This document shows, piece after piece, positions 34,892-44,327 of a stretch of 64,000 bases of DNA (its first letter is position 1; each line of letters opens with the position of its first letter). The stretch is taken from assembly GCF_024722015.1 (NCBI RefSeq), contig NZ_JANQBD010000002.1, positions 372,001 through 436,000 on the forward strand. The letters run 5' to 3'. Position numbers and translations under genes: made by a program. The notes beneath the pieces were generated by a model. The model worked only from the letters and a program-made list of their open reading frames with translations. It was not told the DNA's origin and ran no database searches. Origin of the DNA: Paenibacillus radicis (ex Xue et al. 2023). Its GTDB lineage: Bacteria; Bacillota; Bacilli; Paenibacillales; NBRC-103111.

Positions 34892-36655
34892 ATGCCCAGA
34901 AAATTTTTCATCAAAAACTTAGCGTTGTTCCTCATCCCGATGATTATTCCGTTGTTGATCATTGGGTCGTTATCCTTTCTCATAACACAGCGTTATGTGA
35001 ACAATGAAATTACAAGAAACAGCTCTAACTTATTTTTGCAAATAGACAGAAGCATCCAGCTCATTTTTTACCAGCTTGACTCTTTGTTCTTGAGCTTCAG
35101 CAATCCAAGTGTCATATACTCGCTTAAAGATGTGCTGCGTACCCAATCCATCACCTATGAGCAAAATCAGATGATGAATTCGCTCAAGATGTCCATCAAC
35201 ACCCCAGCCAATTCTCAACCCTACATCGAATCCATTTACGTGTATATAGAAAATCAAAACGGTTATTTCTTGACATCATCACTGGAAGGTTTAGTGAACC
35301 TGAAAGACTACTACGATAAGGACTGGTTTGAGAGCTACATGCGGAACAAAAATAATAAAGGGATTTTTGCCGAGTCCAGACTAATAACCCGCAGTTCTTT
35401 TGAAAAACCAATCCCAATTACAACCATCTACAAACCGCTGATCTCGACAACGCGCAGCCAACCTGACGGTGTCATCGCGCTTAATATTTACACTCAATAT
35501 ATCGAAAACCAATTAAAAAATATTGACACCCTTCCCGATCAAAGTCTGCTTATTGCCGATGAACTGAATACAATTATTTTCAAAAATTACGATCTTCCCT
35601 ATTTGCAGGATCTCGATTTGACTAAATTCAATGATCACTCCGGCACGGCTCTAGCGTTGAAGCTCAAGGGTGAAGCATACTCCGCTTTTCGGCTGCTGTC
35701 ACCGAACAACGGTTGGAATTATATATCGATCACTCCGGATAAATCGTTGTTTGCCATTCCTTCACAGCTAAGAAAGCTGACTTTTTGGTCACTTGGACTA
35801 TGTTTTCTACTGGGATTCATCTTGGCTTACTATATTACTACCAAAAATGTGCGGCATATTAGAACGATCTTCTCAATCATCAAATCTGCTGAAAATAATA
35901 CACCGCAGTCTGAGCTGGCTCTTACCGCCAAAAAAGACGAGTATGGCTATATAATCAACAATATCGTGCAATCCTTCATCCTGCAAAATCAATTAAATCT
36001 GCAGCTAACTGAGAAAAAATATTTGCTCAAATCTGCAGAACTGCTAGCTCTGCAATATCAGATGAATCCACATTTTTTGTTCAATACACTGGAGACTATC
36101 TATTGGAAAACATTGAGACTGACCGGACAGCCCAATGAAGTCAATTTCATGCTTGAAAACTTATCCAAGGTTCTACACTATGCGCTGGATCGGCCTCAAG
36201 AAATTGTCACCATTGAAAAAGAAATCAATTATACCAAAAGCTACATCGACATCCAGCAGATCAGATACCCGAACAAATTCAAAGTCAACTGGGAGTTTAA
36301 CGATGAAGACGTCAAAGCGTTCAGCATTATTAAGATGTCGCTGCAGCCGCTTATAGAAAATAGCATCTACCATGGGATCAAAGAAAAGGAAGGAATGGGC
36401 TGTATCAAAATCAAGGTGCTGCGTTGCCATCCCTCCTGTATGAGGATTACGGTGACAGATAACGGGGTAGGTATGAACAAAGAACATCTGGAGAGAATTA
36501 GTGAGCATTTCCGTCAAAATACTGAGATTCATGACCATATCGGATTATTTAATACGAATAAACGGATGACTCTTACATACGGGGAAGCATACGGCATTCA
36601 AATTCGCAGCAAGCCAGGATTTGGAACTGTTATCGACCTGAATATCCCTATTTAG
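34892..36655 (+). CDS. YesM-type sensor histidine kinase, sulfatase locus
   Basis: 587 residues: TM1 at about 8-30, an extracellular sensor domain, TM2 at about 292-315 (LTFWSLGLCFLLGFILAYYI), a HAMP-like linker, then the His_kinase domain with H394 in QYQMNPHFLFNTLE. The HATPase (LQPLIENSIYHGI, DNGVGMN, HIGLFNTNKRM) follows. It is read from the same transcript as the regulator, and probably senses the sulfated sugar outside the cell. Confidence 0.93.
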   Translation: MPRKFFIKNLALFLIPMIIPLLIIGSLSFLITQRYVNNEITRNSSNLFLQIDRSIQLIFYQLDSLFLSFSNPSVIYSLKDVLRTQSITYEQNQMMNSLKMSINTPANSQPYIESIYVYIENQNGYFLTSSLEGLVNLKDYYDKDWFESYMRNKNNKGIFAESRLITRSSFEKPIPITTIYKPLISTTRSQPDGVIALNIYTQYIENQLKNIDTLPDQSLLIADELNTIIFKNYDLPYLQDLDLTKFNDHSGTALALKLKGEAYSAFRLLSPNNGWNYISITPDKSLFAIPSQLRKLTFWSLGLCFLLGFILAYYITTKNVRHIRTIFSIIKSAENNTPQSELALTAKKDEYGYIINNIVQSFILQNQLNLQLTEKKYLLKSAELLALQYQMNPHFLFNTLETIYWKTLRLTGQPNEVNFMLENLSKVLHYALDRPQEIVTIEKEINYTKSYIDIQQIRYPNKFKVNWEFNDEDVKAFSIIKMSLQPLIENSIYHGIKEKEGMGCIKIKVLRCHPSCMRITVTDNGVGMNKEHLERISEHFRQNTEIHDHIGLFNTNKRMTLTYGEAYGIQIRSKPGFGTVIDLNIPI

Positions 36656-36661
36656 CTCAAC

Positions 36662-36715
36662 AGAGACAGCCGCATAGCCATGAAATCATCTATTTAGTTG
36701 TGGCTGCTCTCTTTT
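36662..36715. terminator. bidirectional terminator
   Basis: A stem of about 12 bp with two mismatches (36662-36674 with 36699-36711) is followed by CTTTT on the plus strand, after the kinase stop. The minus-strand GrpB-like gene ends inside it. Confidence 0.7.
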
Positions 36716-37212
36716 GCTTTCCTTATCACGGATTCAATAAATGGAGCTTTCGCCTTCGTATATGCAGCTCTATCATTCTTATAAACAAGTTCAAGTTCTT
36801 TCTTTAAAACGTTATATTCCCTCAATAAATCAGGGTGATTAATTAAATAGTCTCTAAATAATAAGTTGGAATTCCAATTATCCGCTTTGTGCTCGTATAT
36901 ATGTAAATGATGAGTTCCTGCACGCCACTGCCCCTTTCGAAAAAACCTTCTTTCAGGAAAATGGGGATGATCAACAAACTCATAGCCGATCGTTTTTAAT
37001 TGTTCATAATGCAGCTTAGTCAAGTCTTGCAAGTTATTTATTCCAACCATCATGTCAATTACAGGCTTGGCTGCCAGTCCAGGAATAGCTGTGCTTCCAA
37101 TATGCTCTATTCCTTGAATCAAGTCCTTCAGGAGCTGGACTATTTTTACCTTTTCAACATTATACTCAGTAACCCACTCCGGATTGTATTCGCAAACAAC
37201 AACTTCTTCCAT
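36694..37212 (-). CDS. GrpB/UPF0157 family protein
   Basis: 172 residues with the GrpB signature EHIGSTAIPGLAAKPVIDMMV (about residues 40-60) and FFRKGQWRAGTHHLHIYEH. This is a nucleotidyltransferase-like fold of unknown activity, often found near kinases or acetyltransferases. The ATG at 37212 has AAAGGG upstream; a GTG 36 bp earlier is in frame but less well placed. It follows the broken aminoglycoside-phosphotransferase gene by 20 bp. Confidence 0.85.
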   Translation of the reverse strand: MEEVVVCEYNPEWVTEYNVEKVKIVQLLKDLIQGIEHIGSTAIPGLAAKPVIDMMVGINNLQDLTKLHYEQLKTIGYEFVDHPHFPERRFFRKGQWRAGTHHLHIYEHKADNWNSNLLFRDYLINHPDLLREYNVLKKELELVYKNDRAAYTKAKAPFIESVIRKAKESSHN

Positions 37213-37232
37213 TAGCAGCTCAACCCTTTCAG

Positions 37233-37959
37233 TTATGATATAAACCACTTAGGCTTTATCAGTTCAAAATAATTATGATCTTCTAGCACCCTATCAATCT
37301 TATCCATCATAATAGCGGTCTCTTCAGGCTTTACTTTAATTATCCATACAACAGATGAAATGATACACATCGCAAGATAGAGTGAATATAGCTTCCAGAA
37401 TAATTCAGTTGGATCTTGATTACCATGATACCCCATAATCTGACCCATCGAAAAAGGAAGGCTAACTTCCGCACTAAACATGCCTACTTTTAGAAACTCA
37501 TGTACCGGATCGCCCCAATCATATCTATTAAAATCAATAACTCCGGACAACTCTTTATCTTTAATAATAAGATTTGCTACATGAAAATCATCGTGCTGAA
37601 ATAGATTGGGCCTATTTTTCATAAGCTGAAGGTTATCTTCAATAAAAGACATTACTTTAAAATCATTCTTAACCTTCACATCAATATTGGAATACTCCTC
37701 GATATATCATGCTTCCCATCTGAATAGGCCGTGAGCATTTCACCTTATATTCCTTCATTTTCATTAAGGCTTCGTATTCGAATTGCTTTTCTCCGTAATG
37801 TTTAAAATCAAAGGACCTGAGAAGATACGATTGATTGTTTTTAGTAACTCTATACTTTTTATCGCTTGAATATCCCTTATCAATTGGGACAATCTGAGTG
37901 TTACCTTGTAGAAATGGAATATGTTCCATAAAAATGTGGCGATTATCGGTAGGGTCCAT
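37233..37959 (-). pseudogene. aminoglycoside phosphotransferase family pseudogene (internal deletion and frameshift)
   Basis: Two fragments of one APH/choline-kinase-fold protein. The 5' part (37959 to 37681) encodes the N-lobe: GYSSDKKYRVTKNNQSYLLR, EYEALMKMKEYKVKCSRPIQMG. It then shifts frame and stops. The 3' part (to 37233) picks up at KVKNDFKVMSFIEDN and encodes the catalytic loop FQHDDFHVANLI and the metal site GVIDFNRYDWGDP. The roughly 65-70 residues normally between them are absent and the frames differ, so a deletion not divisible by three inactivated the gene. Intact relatives are about 300 residues. Confidence 0.82.
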
Positions 37960-38027
37960 TCATTTAAACCTCTTCTCTCCTTGGAAATGTAAGGCCTGCT
38001 TTGTAATACTACCAAGTTTTTACAACA

Positions 38028-38068
38028 AAATACAACATCAAGTTGTTAAACCTGATGTTGTATTTTTC
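38028..38068. terminator. strong terminator at the end of the teichoic-acid-type operon
   Basis: A perfect 13-bp stem (38028-38040 with 38053-38065) around a 12-nt loop, flanked by A/T runs. It lies 66 bp beyond the stop of the TagC-like gene. Confidence 0.8.
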
Positions 38069-38133
38069 AATTGTCCTATGCGATTTTTATCAGCAACCAG
38101 TTATCACCGAGCGAATCATCCTGGTTTTTTACC

Positions 38134-39213
38134 TCAATCTGCATCAATAGCCTTCGATGGAAGCAATCGATCCAGGTAATAAATATTCGCCAACCTGTTG
38201 GGGGTGAAGTTCGATGCAAAGCCGAAGCTTAGCTGAGCTTTATGCGGGTGTTTACTATCCGGCAAATGAATGGCTAACCCTTCCGGTTCTCTGAAAGTGA
38301 GCGTATCTCCTGCGGTCATCAGCTGCTTATCTATAACTTCACCGCTTTTTAATTCTACAGCAGTGATATAAGTATTTCCTACGGGTGCAACGGATCCGTT
38401 CGAGCCGTAAGCGGTACCTTCCAGCAGGTATAAATAACCTCCATAGGAAGCAAACCCTTGAAATGTACCAACTGTAGGCTGAGGTACGTCAGCCAATGGC
38501 GTGTAATTATTCTGCTTGACTTCTTCCAGCGAATATACGCCGAAACGGAATGCGCCGTCTAAACGGTAACGCATGGTTAGCAAGCCGTTCGCTGCATCAA
38601 TATTGACAGTCGTTCGATCTGCACCTTCCACAAGACGGTATTTTTCTAGCTCAGGCGACTCGGGATTCAGAATTTTACCGGTTTCAAACGGAAATCTTGC
38701 AAGCTGCGTTCCCCAGCCACTGCTCCCCTCCGTGACGGAATCCGTTTCCGTCCATAAATAGGCTGTTTCTCCCACGGTTTCCACACCGATCTGGACACCA
38801 TGGCCAAACCCTTTCAGGTACATGTAGCCGAGCTTATTTCCCGACATATCAAGCTGGGTTAATGCCAGATCGCCGCTAAGATCCCTGCTTGCTCCGCTAA
38901 CTACCCCTGCCTCCCCTGGCAGCTGCTGTCCGCCTGCCATCAATTGAACCACATAAATGTGTTGATTCACATTATCGAAAGCAAATGATTGCAATACCGT
39001 CCCATTTTGCAGCGCTTTTTCATTAATCAGTTCAGCAGCCGGCTCCGAGAGGGCAAACATCTTGGATTTCAAAACATCGCGTTTGGCTTGGATAGGAGCA
39101 GCTGACCATGGGAGAAGACTAATAATGGCTGCCCCAATTACAATTTTCAATAAGTGACTTCGGCCAAATGACTGCCGGATATTCTTCTTCCGTCTTATTT
39201 GAAAGAAGTTCAT
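38134..39213 (-). CDS. exported TagC/helveticin-J family protein
   Basis: 359 residues. After a basic N-terminus, a hydrophobic segment HLLKIVIGAAIISLLPWSAAPIQA (about residues 20-43) is a likely signal peptide. The rest is a beta-rich repeat protein (SFAFDNVNQHIYVVQLM, GHGVQIGVETVGETAYLWTETD, GTFQGFASYGGYLYLLEG, FREPEGLAIHL). It resembles proteins annotated teichoic acid biosynthesis protein C or helveticin J, a beta-propeller-like family with no proven enzyme activity. GGGAGGTG precedes the ATG. It lies three bases after the phosphodiesterase stop, so it belongs to the operon and may bind or expose the polymer at the cell surface. Confidence 0.75.
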   Translation of the reverse strand: MNFFQIRRKKNIRQSFGRSHLLKIVIGAAIISLLPWSAAPIQAKRDVLKSKMFALSEPAAELINEKALQNGTVLQSFAFDNVNQHIYVVQLMAGGQQLPGEAGVVSGASRDLSGDLALTQLDMSGNKLGYMYLKGFGHGVQIGVETVGETAYLWTETDSVTEGSSGWGTQLARFPFETGKILNPESPELEKYRLVEGADRTTVNIDAANGLLTMRYRLDGAFRFGVYSLEEVKQNNYTPLADVPQPTVGTFQGFASYGGYLYLLEGTAYGSNGSVAPVGNTYITAVELKSGEVIDKQLMTAGDTLTFREPEGLAIHLPDSKHPHKAQLSFGFASNFTPNRLANIYYLDRLLPSKAIDAD

Positions 39214-39216
39214 ACT

Positions 39217-39987
39217 TCACCTCCCATTATGCTCGATCACATATCGAATTTCTTGAGCCGGCCTCGGATTGTTGCAGGTCATTAGAGTGGAGCCGCATCC
39301 AAGCGCATAATAGACTTGTTGATCGACGTCCGGGCAATAACACCAAGGAAGAATATCCTTATCCTGAAACTCCTGAACCAGCTTCGGTGTCAACAGCTTC
39401 ATACTGATTCCTACAGCCCACATCTTAGAATAAGTACCTTCGGGGCCTGAATCAAAATTATGCATCAGCTCTGCCGGGAAACCCTGTGTCTTTAGCTGAT
39501 AAGTATCATGGATATAGGCGATTATGACCGCATCAAAGCTGGTGAATACGCAGCGTGGAAGATAGCCGAATTCGTCAAGCATGGCGACAGCCTTATCCAC
39601 GACCCATTTCGCATGAGGGCTAGGCTTAATTTCTACATTTAACAGCATCTCGGGGTAAGAGGCAATCAAGCTGCATAGCTCCTCAAAGGTCGGGATTTTC
39701 AATCCCTCAAAAACAGGGTCAAACCAACCTCCCGCATCCAATTGTTTAAGCTCTGCCAAAGTATGGTCCATCACCTTACCGGAACCATTCGTCGTACGCT
39801 CCAATGTCTCATCATGGATAACCATGACCACGCCATCCTTGGACAGCCGAAGGTCGAGCTCCAGCATATCCACCTTTGACTCCATAGCTTTTTGAAAAGC
39901 AAGCAGCGTGTTTTCCGGATAATCGCATTTCAAGCCTCTATGTGCTGCAACAACGATCGAGTTATTGTTTTCAAGACGTCCTATCAT
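39217..39987 (-). CDS. glycerophosphodiester phosphodiesterase (UgpQ-like)
   Basis: 256 residues, GDPD TIM barrel. The catalytic set is present: H16-R17 in VVAAHRGLK, E43 and D45 in MLELDLRLSKDG, H58-D59 in VMVIHDETLERTTNG. It hydrolyses glycerophosphodiesters to glycerol-3-phosphate and an alcohol. No signal peptide, so it acts on imported diesters, like UgpQ. AGGAAGG precedes the ATG. It sits directly behind the importer genes in the same operon. Confidence 0.9.
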   Translation of the reverse strand: MIGRLENNNSIVVAAHRGLKCDYPENTLLAFQKAMESKVDMLELDLRLSKDGVVMVIHDETLERTTNGSGKVMDHTLAELKQLDAGGWFDPVFEGLKIPTFEELCSLIASYPEMLLNVEIKPSPHAKWVVDKAVAMLDEFGYLPRCVFTSFDAVIIAYIHDTYQLKTQGFPAELMHNFDSGPEGTYSKMWAVGISMKLLTPKLVQEFQDKDILPWCYCPDVDQQVYYALGCGSTLMTCNNPRPAQEIRYVIEHNGR

Positions 39988-40009
39988 GTAGTCTTACCTT
40001 CCTTTCCAT

Positions 40010-41332
40010 CTATTTTTTAATAATTCGCTCTGTTTCTTTCTTAAACGTATCCAGTGTGGTTTCAATATTTTTGTTGTCATACATAATCGCTTGTATTGCT
40101 TTGTTAAATTCTTGCATAACTTGTGTCCATGCTACATGCTTATTCGTGTCAACTGCATATTGAAGCTGATCATAGGCTACTTTACGATTCGGTTGTTTGG
40201 CCCAAAGATCCTTCATCTGTTGGGACTCAACCATTTTTTTAGTAAACGGAAGGTACCCTGTATCGAGAATGAATTGCAAGCCGCCCTGAGGGTCAGTCAT
40301 CGTCCAACGAATAAACTCCCACGCCGCTTCTTTATTTTTCGAATTGGCCATCAAAGAAACATTCGCCCCTCCTGTAGGGTTTGCATATACTTGGTCCATT
40401 GGCAAATAGGCTGTAACATAATCGAATTTAACCGTGTCCATAAGACTTCCGATGACGCCGGTGGACTGGTACATCATACCGATTTTACCGCTTGTAAACA
40501 TCTGGTTGACAATATTTCCAGAGTCCTGGGCTGGAGGGTAATACAAGGCGCCTGTGCTCTGCATATCCTTCAGGAATTTAAAGGTTTTCACACCTTCACC
40601 GTTATTAAATCCAATTGAAGTAGTGGCATCATTAAAAAACTTGCCCTTTGCTTGTGTGATCATGGCAATAGGATACCAGGTGTCGTAGGGCATACTGTAC
40701 CCGTAGCGCTTGTATTCGCCATTCTCCTTAATCACAAGCGCATTGGCTACTTTATTTAATTCATCCCATGTTTTCGGAATAGCAAGCCCTTTCTCGTCCA
40801 GCATCGTTTTGTTTACATGTAAAATTGGAGTAGAGCGGTTCAATGGCAAGGATACCAATTTATTATCGAAGGTAGAGTGGCCCAAAAGACCTTGCGTAAA
40901 GTCATTGATGCTTAACCCTGATTTCTTAAGAAAAGGGTTCATGTCCTCCAATACATCCGAATCAGCAAACAGCTGTACATAGGCGCGCTCTAGCATAGCT
41001 ACATCCGGCCCGGTTTTAGCAGCAACCGCTTGCTGCACCTTCGTAACCGTTTCATCGTAAGTCCCCTGGAAGGTGCCGACCACTTCAATTTTATTTTGAG
41101 ATGCGTTGAAGCGTTTGATCATGGCGTCTGTATATTCGCCATTCTTACCTCCCAAAGAATGCCAAAATTGAACGGTAGTTTTGCCTCCCGTGTTAGCTGG
41201 CGCTGGAGTTGCAGTAGATTGAGGATTGGTTTTTGGATCTATAACCTGTTGGGACTGACCGCCCGAGCACCCTGCGAGCAGAGTGGATAGCAAAGTCGCT
41301 GACAACATTGCAACTGAAAGCGTTTTCTTCAT
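40010..41332 (-). CDS. extracellular solute-binding lipoprotein (UgpB-like)
   Basis: 440 residues. The lipobox is LLSTLLAGC, near residue 22. The mature part is a family 1 binding protein with QFWHSLGGKNGEYTDAMIKRFNASQ and a C-terminal GGANVSLMANSKNKEAAWEFIRWTMTDPQGG. This resembles glycerol-3-phosphate/glycerophosphodiester binding proteins of the UgpB type. TTGGAGG precedes the ATG, and TATAAT stands just before that. The order with two permeases, a UgpC-like ATPase and a GDPD matches the ugp gene set. Confidence 0.87.
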   Translation of the reverse strand: MKKTLSVAMLSATLLSTLLAGCSGGQSQQVIDPKTNPQSTATPAPANTGGKTTVQFWHSLGGKNGEYTDAMIKRFNASQNKIEVVGTFQGTYDETVTKVQQAVAAKTGPDVAMLERAYVQLFADSDVLEDMNPFLKKSGLSINDFTQGLLGHSTFDNKLVSLPLNRSTPILHVNKTMLDEKGLAIPKTWDELNKVANALVIKENGEYKRYGYSMPYDTWYPIAMITQAKGKFFNDATTSIGFNNGEGVKTFKFLKDMQSTGALYYPPAQDSGNIVNQMFTSGKIGMMYQSTGVIGSLMDTVKFDYVTAYLPMDQVYANPTGGANVSLMANSKNKEAAWEFIRWTMTDPQGGLQFILDTGYLPFTKKMVESQQMKDLWAKQPNRKVAYDQLQYAVDTNKHVAWTQVMQEFNKAIQAIMYDNKNIETTLDTFKKETERIIKK

Positions 41333-41382
41333 ATTCGATGACCTCCAAATAGATTATAGTTTTTCTGGCAAGACACCCAGAT

Positions 41383-42213
41383 TTATTTAATTCCGGAATA
41401 AACGAAAGCTTTTACGATTTGTTTTGAAGTGAAAAGATATACAATCAAGATGGGGACAACCAATACAACATTACCGGCCATGATAATGTGCCAGTTGCTT
41501 ATTCCCTCGGTCTCCCTTAGCATGGCAATTCCCATCGTTAACGGTCGGACGTTAGCGGAATCGGTCATAACAAGCGGCCAGAAATAGTCGTTCCAATGGC
41601 TCACAAAACTAAATAATGCGATGGTTGCTAAAGCCGGCATAGACATTGGAACCATGATTTTCATAATAATTTTTAATTCACTGGCATTATCCAATCTCCC
41701 TGATTCTATAATTTCCTGCGGAATTTGCATAAAATATTGGCGCAGCAGAAAGATGCCAAATGCATTTGCCATGAATGGAATGATTTGCGGAAGCAGTGAG
41801 TTGATCACTCCCCAATCCGCAAGCATTAAGTACACAGGAATGAAGGTCACCTGTCCGGGAATCATGAATGCGAGCAAAACCAATGAAAACAATATTTCTT
41901 TCCCCACAAACCTGTACTTGGCAAAGGCATATGCAGCTGGAATCATGACAATTATTTGCAGAATGATAACGGAAAATGTAACGATAAGCGAGTTCCCGGC
42001 ATAGGTCAAAAAGGGACCTGCTCTCATAGCCGCCACAAAGTTAATCCATTGCGGCCATGCGGGAATCCACGTAGGCGGAAACGCCAATGTTTCCTGAAAG
42101 GTCTGCAGCGAGGTTGAAATCATCCATAAAAACGGGAATACAAACACCATCAAAATAGCCGCTTTGCATAAAAATCCTAATGTATTCTTGATGGATTTTA
42201 AATCGAATGTCAC
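41383..42213 (-). CDS. ABC transporter permease (UgpE-like)
   Basis: 276 residues with six hydrophobic segments. In place of the usual EAA loop it reads QEIIESGRLDNASELKIIMKIMVPMS, as in UgpE-type permeases. GTG at 42213 is nine bases after GAGGGGG and is my choice; a GTG three codons upstream is too close to that site. It pairs with the permease encoded just upstream. Confidence 0.9.
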   Translation of the reverse strand: MTFDLKSIKNTLGFLCKAAILMVFVFPFLWMISTSLQTFQETLAFPPTWIPAWPQWINFVAAMRAGPFLTYAGNSLIVTFSVIILQIIVMIPAAYAFAKYRFVGKEILFSLVLLAFMIPGQVTFIPVYLMLADWGVINSLLPQIIPFMANAFGIFLLRQYFMQIPQEIIESGRLDNASELKIIMKIMVPMSMPALATIALFSFVSHWNDYFWPLVMTDSANVRPLTMGIAMLRETEGISNWHIIMAGNVVLVVPILIVYLFTSKQIVKAFVYSGIK

Positions 42214-42256
42214 CTTTTTCACACCCCCTCTATGTGAGTCATCTCGTCTCGACAGA

Positions 42257-43135
42257 TCATTGATAATGTACTTTTTTGGACAGCAATCGGAAGTAAATAA
42301 ACGTCAGAATCGCGATGATCCCCATCAAAACCACTCCAGTTGCTGAAGCATACCCGATGCTATTGGTTCTGAATTCATAAATATAGTAAACAAGAGTGGT
42401 CGTTGCGTTATTGGGCCCACCTGCGGTCATGATTTTTACAGTATCAAATACTTTGAACGAACCGATCGTCATGATGATCAATATGAAAAACAACTGCGGT
42501 GAAATTAGCGGCAAAGTGATCTTGTAGAACATCTTAAACCGGCTTGCGTTATCCAGTGCAGCAGCCTCATAGATGCTTGGCGGTACGCTTTGAAGTGCAG
42601 CTACAATGATTAAAGTGTAATAACCGATATTTTGCCATACCGAAACGATGATGACTGAGACCATTGCAGTACTAGAGCTCTGCAGCCATGGTGAGGACGG
42701 AAGTCCAATTGCCTTAAGCAGAAAATTAAGCATGCCGTGATTGGGCTCCATAAGCCACATCCAGACGAGCGCAACAGACACAATGGAAATAATGTGTGGA
42801 GTAAAGATGCCTGCTTGCACAACCGCATTGAAACGTGTCTTTTTATTAAGCCAGATGGCAATCAACAGAGATAACAGCATAGTAAATCCAACTACCCCTA
42901 CCGTGTAAACAACCGTATTGGTCAGAGCGCCGTAGAAATCCTCACGGGTAAAAATTTCTGTGTAATTATCAAATCCAATGAACTTGCTTTTATCCTTATT
43001 CATCAGGTTGTATTTATAAAAGCTTAATTTAATTAAATAGATAACTGGATATATGACAAAAAGAATAATGCCAGTCATAGCAGGTAAGACCATAATATAG
43101 GGTCGAATCGCTTCCCACAGTCGTTTTTTATCCAT
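42257..43135 (-). CDS. ABC transporter permease (UgpA-like)
   Basis: 292 residues, six hydrophobic segments. The N-terminus is PYIMVLPAMTGIILFVIYPVIYLIKLSFYKYNLM and the EAA loop is YEAAALDNASRFKMFYKITLPLI. AAAGGGC precedes the ATG. It overlaps the ATPase gene's end by 8 bp, indicating coupled translation. Confidence 0.9.
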   Translation of the reverse strand: MDKKRLWEAIRPYIMVLPAMTGIILFVIYPVIYLIKLSFYKYNLMNKDKSKFIGFDNYTEIFTREDFYGALTNTVVYTVGVVGFTMLLSLLIAIWLNKKTRFNAVVQAGIFTPHIISIVSVALVWMWLMEPNHGMLNFLLKAIGLPSSPWLQSSSTAMVSVIIVSVWQNIGYYTLIIVAALQSVPPSIYEAAALDNASRFKMFYKITLPLISPQLFFILIIMTIGSFKVFDTVKIMTAGGPNNATTTLVYYIYEFRTNSIGYASATGVVLMGIIAILTFIYFRLLSKKVHYQ

Positions 43136-44180
43136 ACTGCTGCCCTTTCAGCATTCTTAAATAAGTTCCAAATCGTTCGTCTTCCTGACTTATTCGGTTC
43201 TCATCAGCACCAAAGAAAAAGATTTTAGCCGCTTCCACTCCAACATAAACCTCCTGATCGAAGGAAAATAAATCTTCGGTGCATTTGATCATAAACGCAT
43301 GCTCGCCGGATCTCACCTGATAAATCGTTTCAGAACCTAGCATTTCTCTTGTTGCGATCACTCCGCGCATGGAAAAATGACAATTGTTAGGTTCGGCAGA
43401 AAGTACAGCACTCTCTGGGCGGAAACCGAATTTCACCCCGTCTGCCCCTAATTCACCGACATTCATTGGCGGTACTCCGATAAACTGAGCCGCAAAAAGA
43501 TTATTCGGTTGACGATAGATGACCTCAGGGGGCGCCTCCTGTTGAATCCGTCCACGATTCATAAGAACAATAGTGTCCGCCATCGACATCGCTTCTACCT
43601 GATCATGTGTGACATATACAAATGTCGTTCCGAGTTTTTTGTGCATTTCAATGAGTTCAATGCGCATCTGTACCCTGAGCTTGGCATCGAGATTGGACAG
43701 CGGCTCATCCATTAGAAATACGGATGGTTTCTTCACCATGGCACGGGCCAATGCTACACGCTGGCGTTGGCCTCCGGATAATGTAGAGGGTTTACGATCC
43801 AGGTATTCAAATAATCCGACTGTTTCACTAATTCCCTCTACTAGACGGGTTCTTTCTTCCTTGGCCACTTTATTATTTTTCAACCCAAATTCAATGTTTT
43901 CTCTTACAGACATGGTCGGGTAAATCGCATAGTTTTGAAAAACCATGGCAACCCCTCTTTGACCGGGAGCTACTCGTGTCACATCTTTTCCGTTAATAAG
44001 AACCGATCCTGAAGTATGAGGATCAAGCCCGGCGATCATTCTGAGGAGCGTAGTCTTCCCGCAGCCTGATGGACCTACCAATACCGTGAATTTGCCGTCC
44101 TCTATCTTTAAATCCAAGCCTTCAATTATTATGTTTTTATCAAATGATTGCGTTACTTGAACGAATTCAATGGATGCCAA
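43128..44180 (-). CDS. sugar/polyol-phosphate ABC transporter ATPase (UgpC/MsmX-like)
   Basis: 350 residues. Walker A GPSGCGKT, Q-loop VFQNYAIYPTMSV, signature LSGGQRQRVALARA, Walker B VFLMDEPLSNLD, H-loop VYVTHDQ, then a C-terminal TOBE/regulatory domain. The start is a TTG at 44180, six bases after GAGGAGGG; the frame's earlier TTG is inside that site. This is the only carbohydrate-importer ATPase in the window. It could therefore also energise the two other importers, as MsmX does in Bacillus subtilis. Confidence 0.92.
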   Translation of the reverse strand: MASIEFVQVTQSFDKNIIIEGLDLKIEDGKFTVLVGPSGCGKTTLLRMIAGLDPHTSGSVLINGKDVTRVAPGQRGVAMVFQNYAIYPTMSVRENIEFGLKNNKVAKEERTRLVEGISETVGLFEYLDRKPSTLSGGQRQRVALARAMVKKPSVFLMDEPLSNLDAKLRVQMRIELIEMHKKLGTTFVYVTHDQVEAMSMADTIVLMNRGRIQQEAPPEVIYRQPNNLFAAQFIGVPPMNVGELGADGVKFGFRPESAVLSAEPNNCHFSMRGVIATREMLGSETIYQVRSGEHAFMIKCTEDLFSFDQEVYVGVEAAKIFFFGADENRISQEDERFGTYLRMLKGQQYG

Positions 44181-44299
44181 GAGCAACCCTCCTCACCAAT
44201 TATTCCTAGAATCCTTAAATGGTTGCGTTTACATTTTCATGCAGCTGTACAATTCGATGTTATTAACAATTGAATGGATTTATGGTACAATCCATTTAC

Positions 44300-44327
44300 G
44301 ACTTTCACTGTGTCACCAGTGAAAGTC
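44300..44327. other. intercistronic hairpin between dehydrogenase and ATPase genes
   Basis: A perfect 11-bp stem (44300-44310 with 44317-44327) overlaps the stop of the TarJ-like gene. There is no T-run on the operon strand, so it may be an RNA-processing or stabilising element, or a partial terminator, rather than an operon end. Confidence 0.55.

Noticed and set aside
38134..39213. Calling the exported TagC/helveticin-J protein a bacteriocin
   Set aside because: The family name comes from one bacteriocin; operon context with phosphodiester uptake and lack of an immunity gene argue against it.
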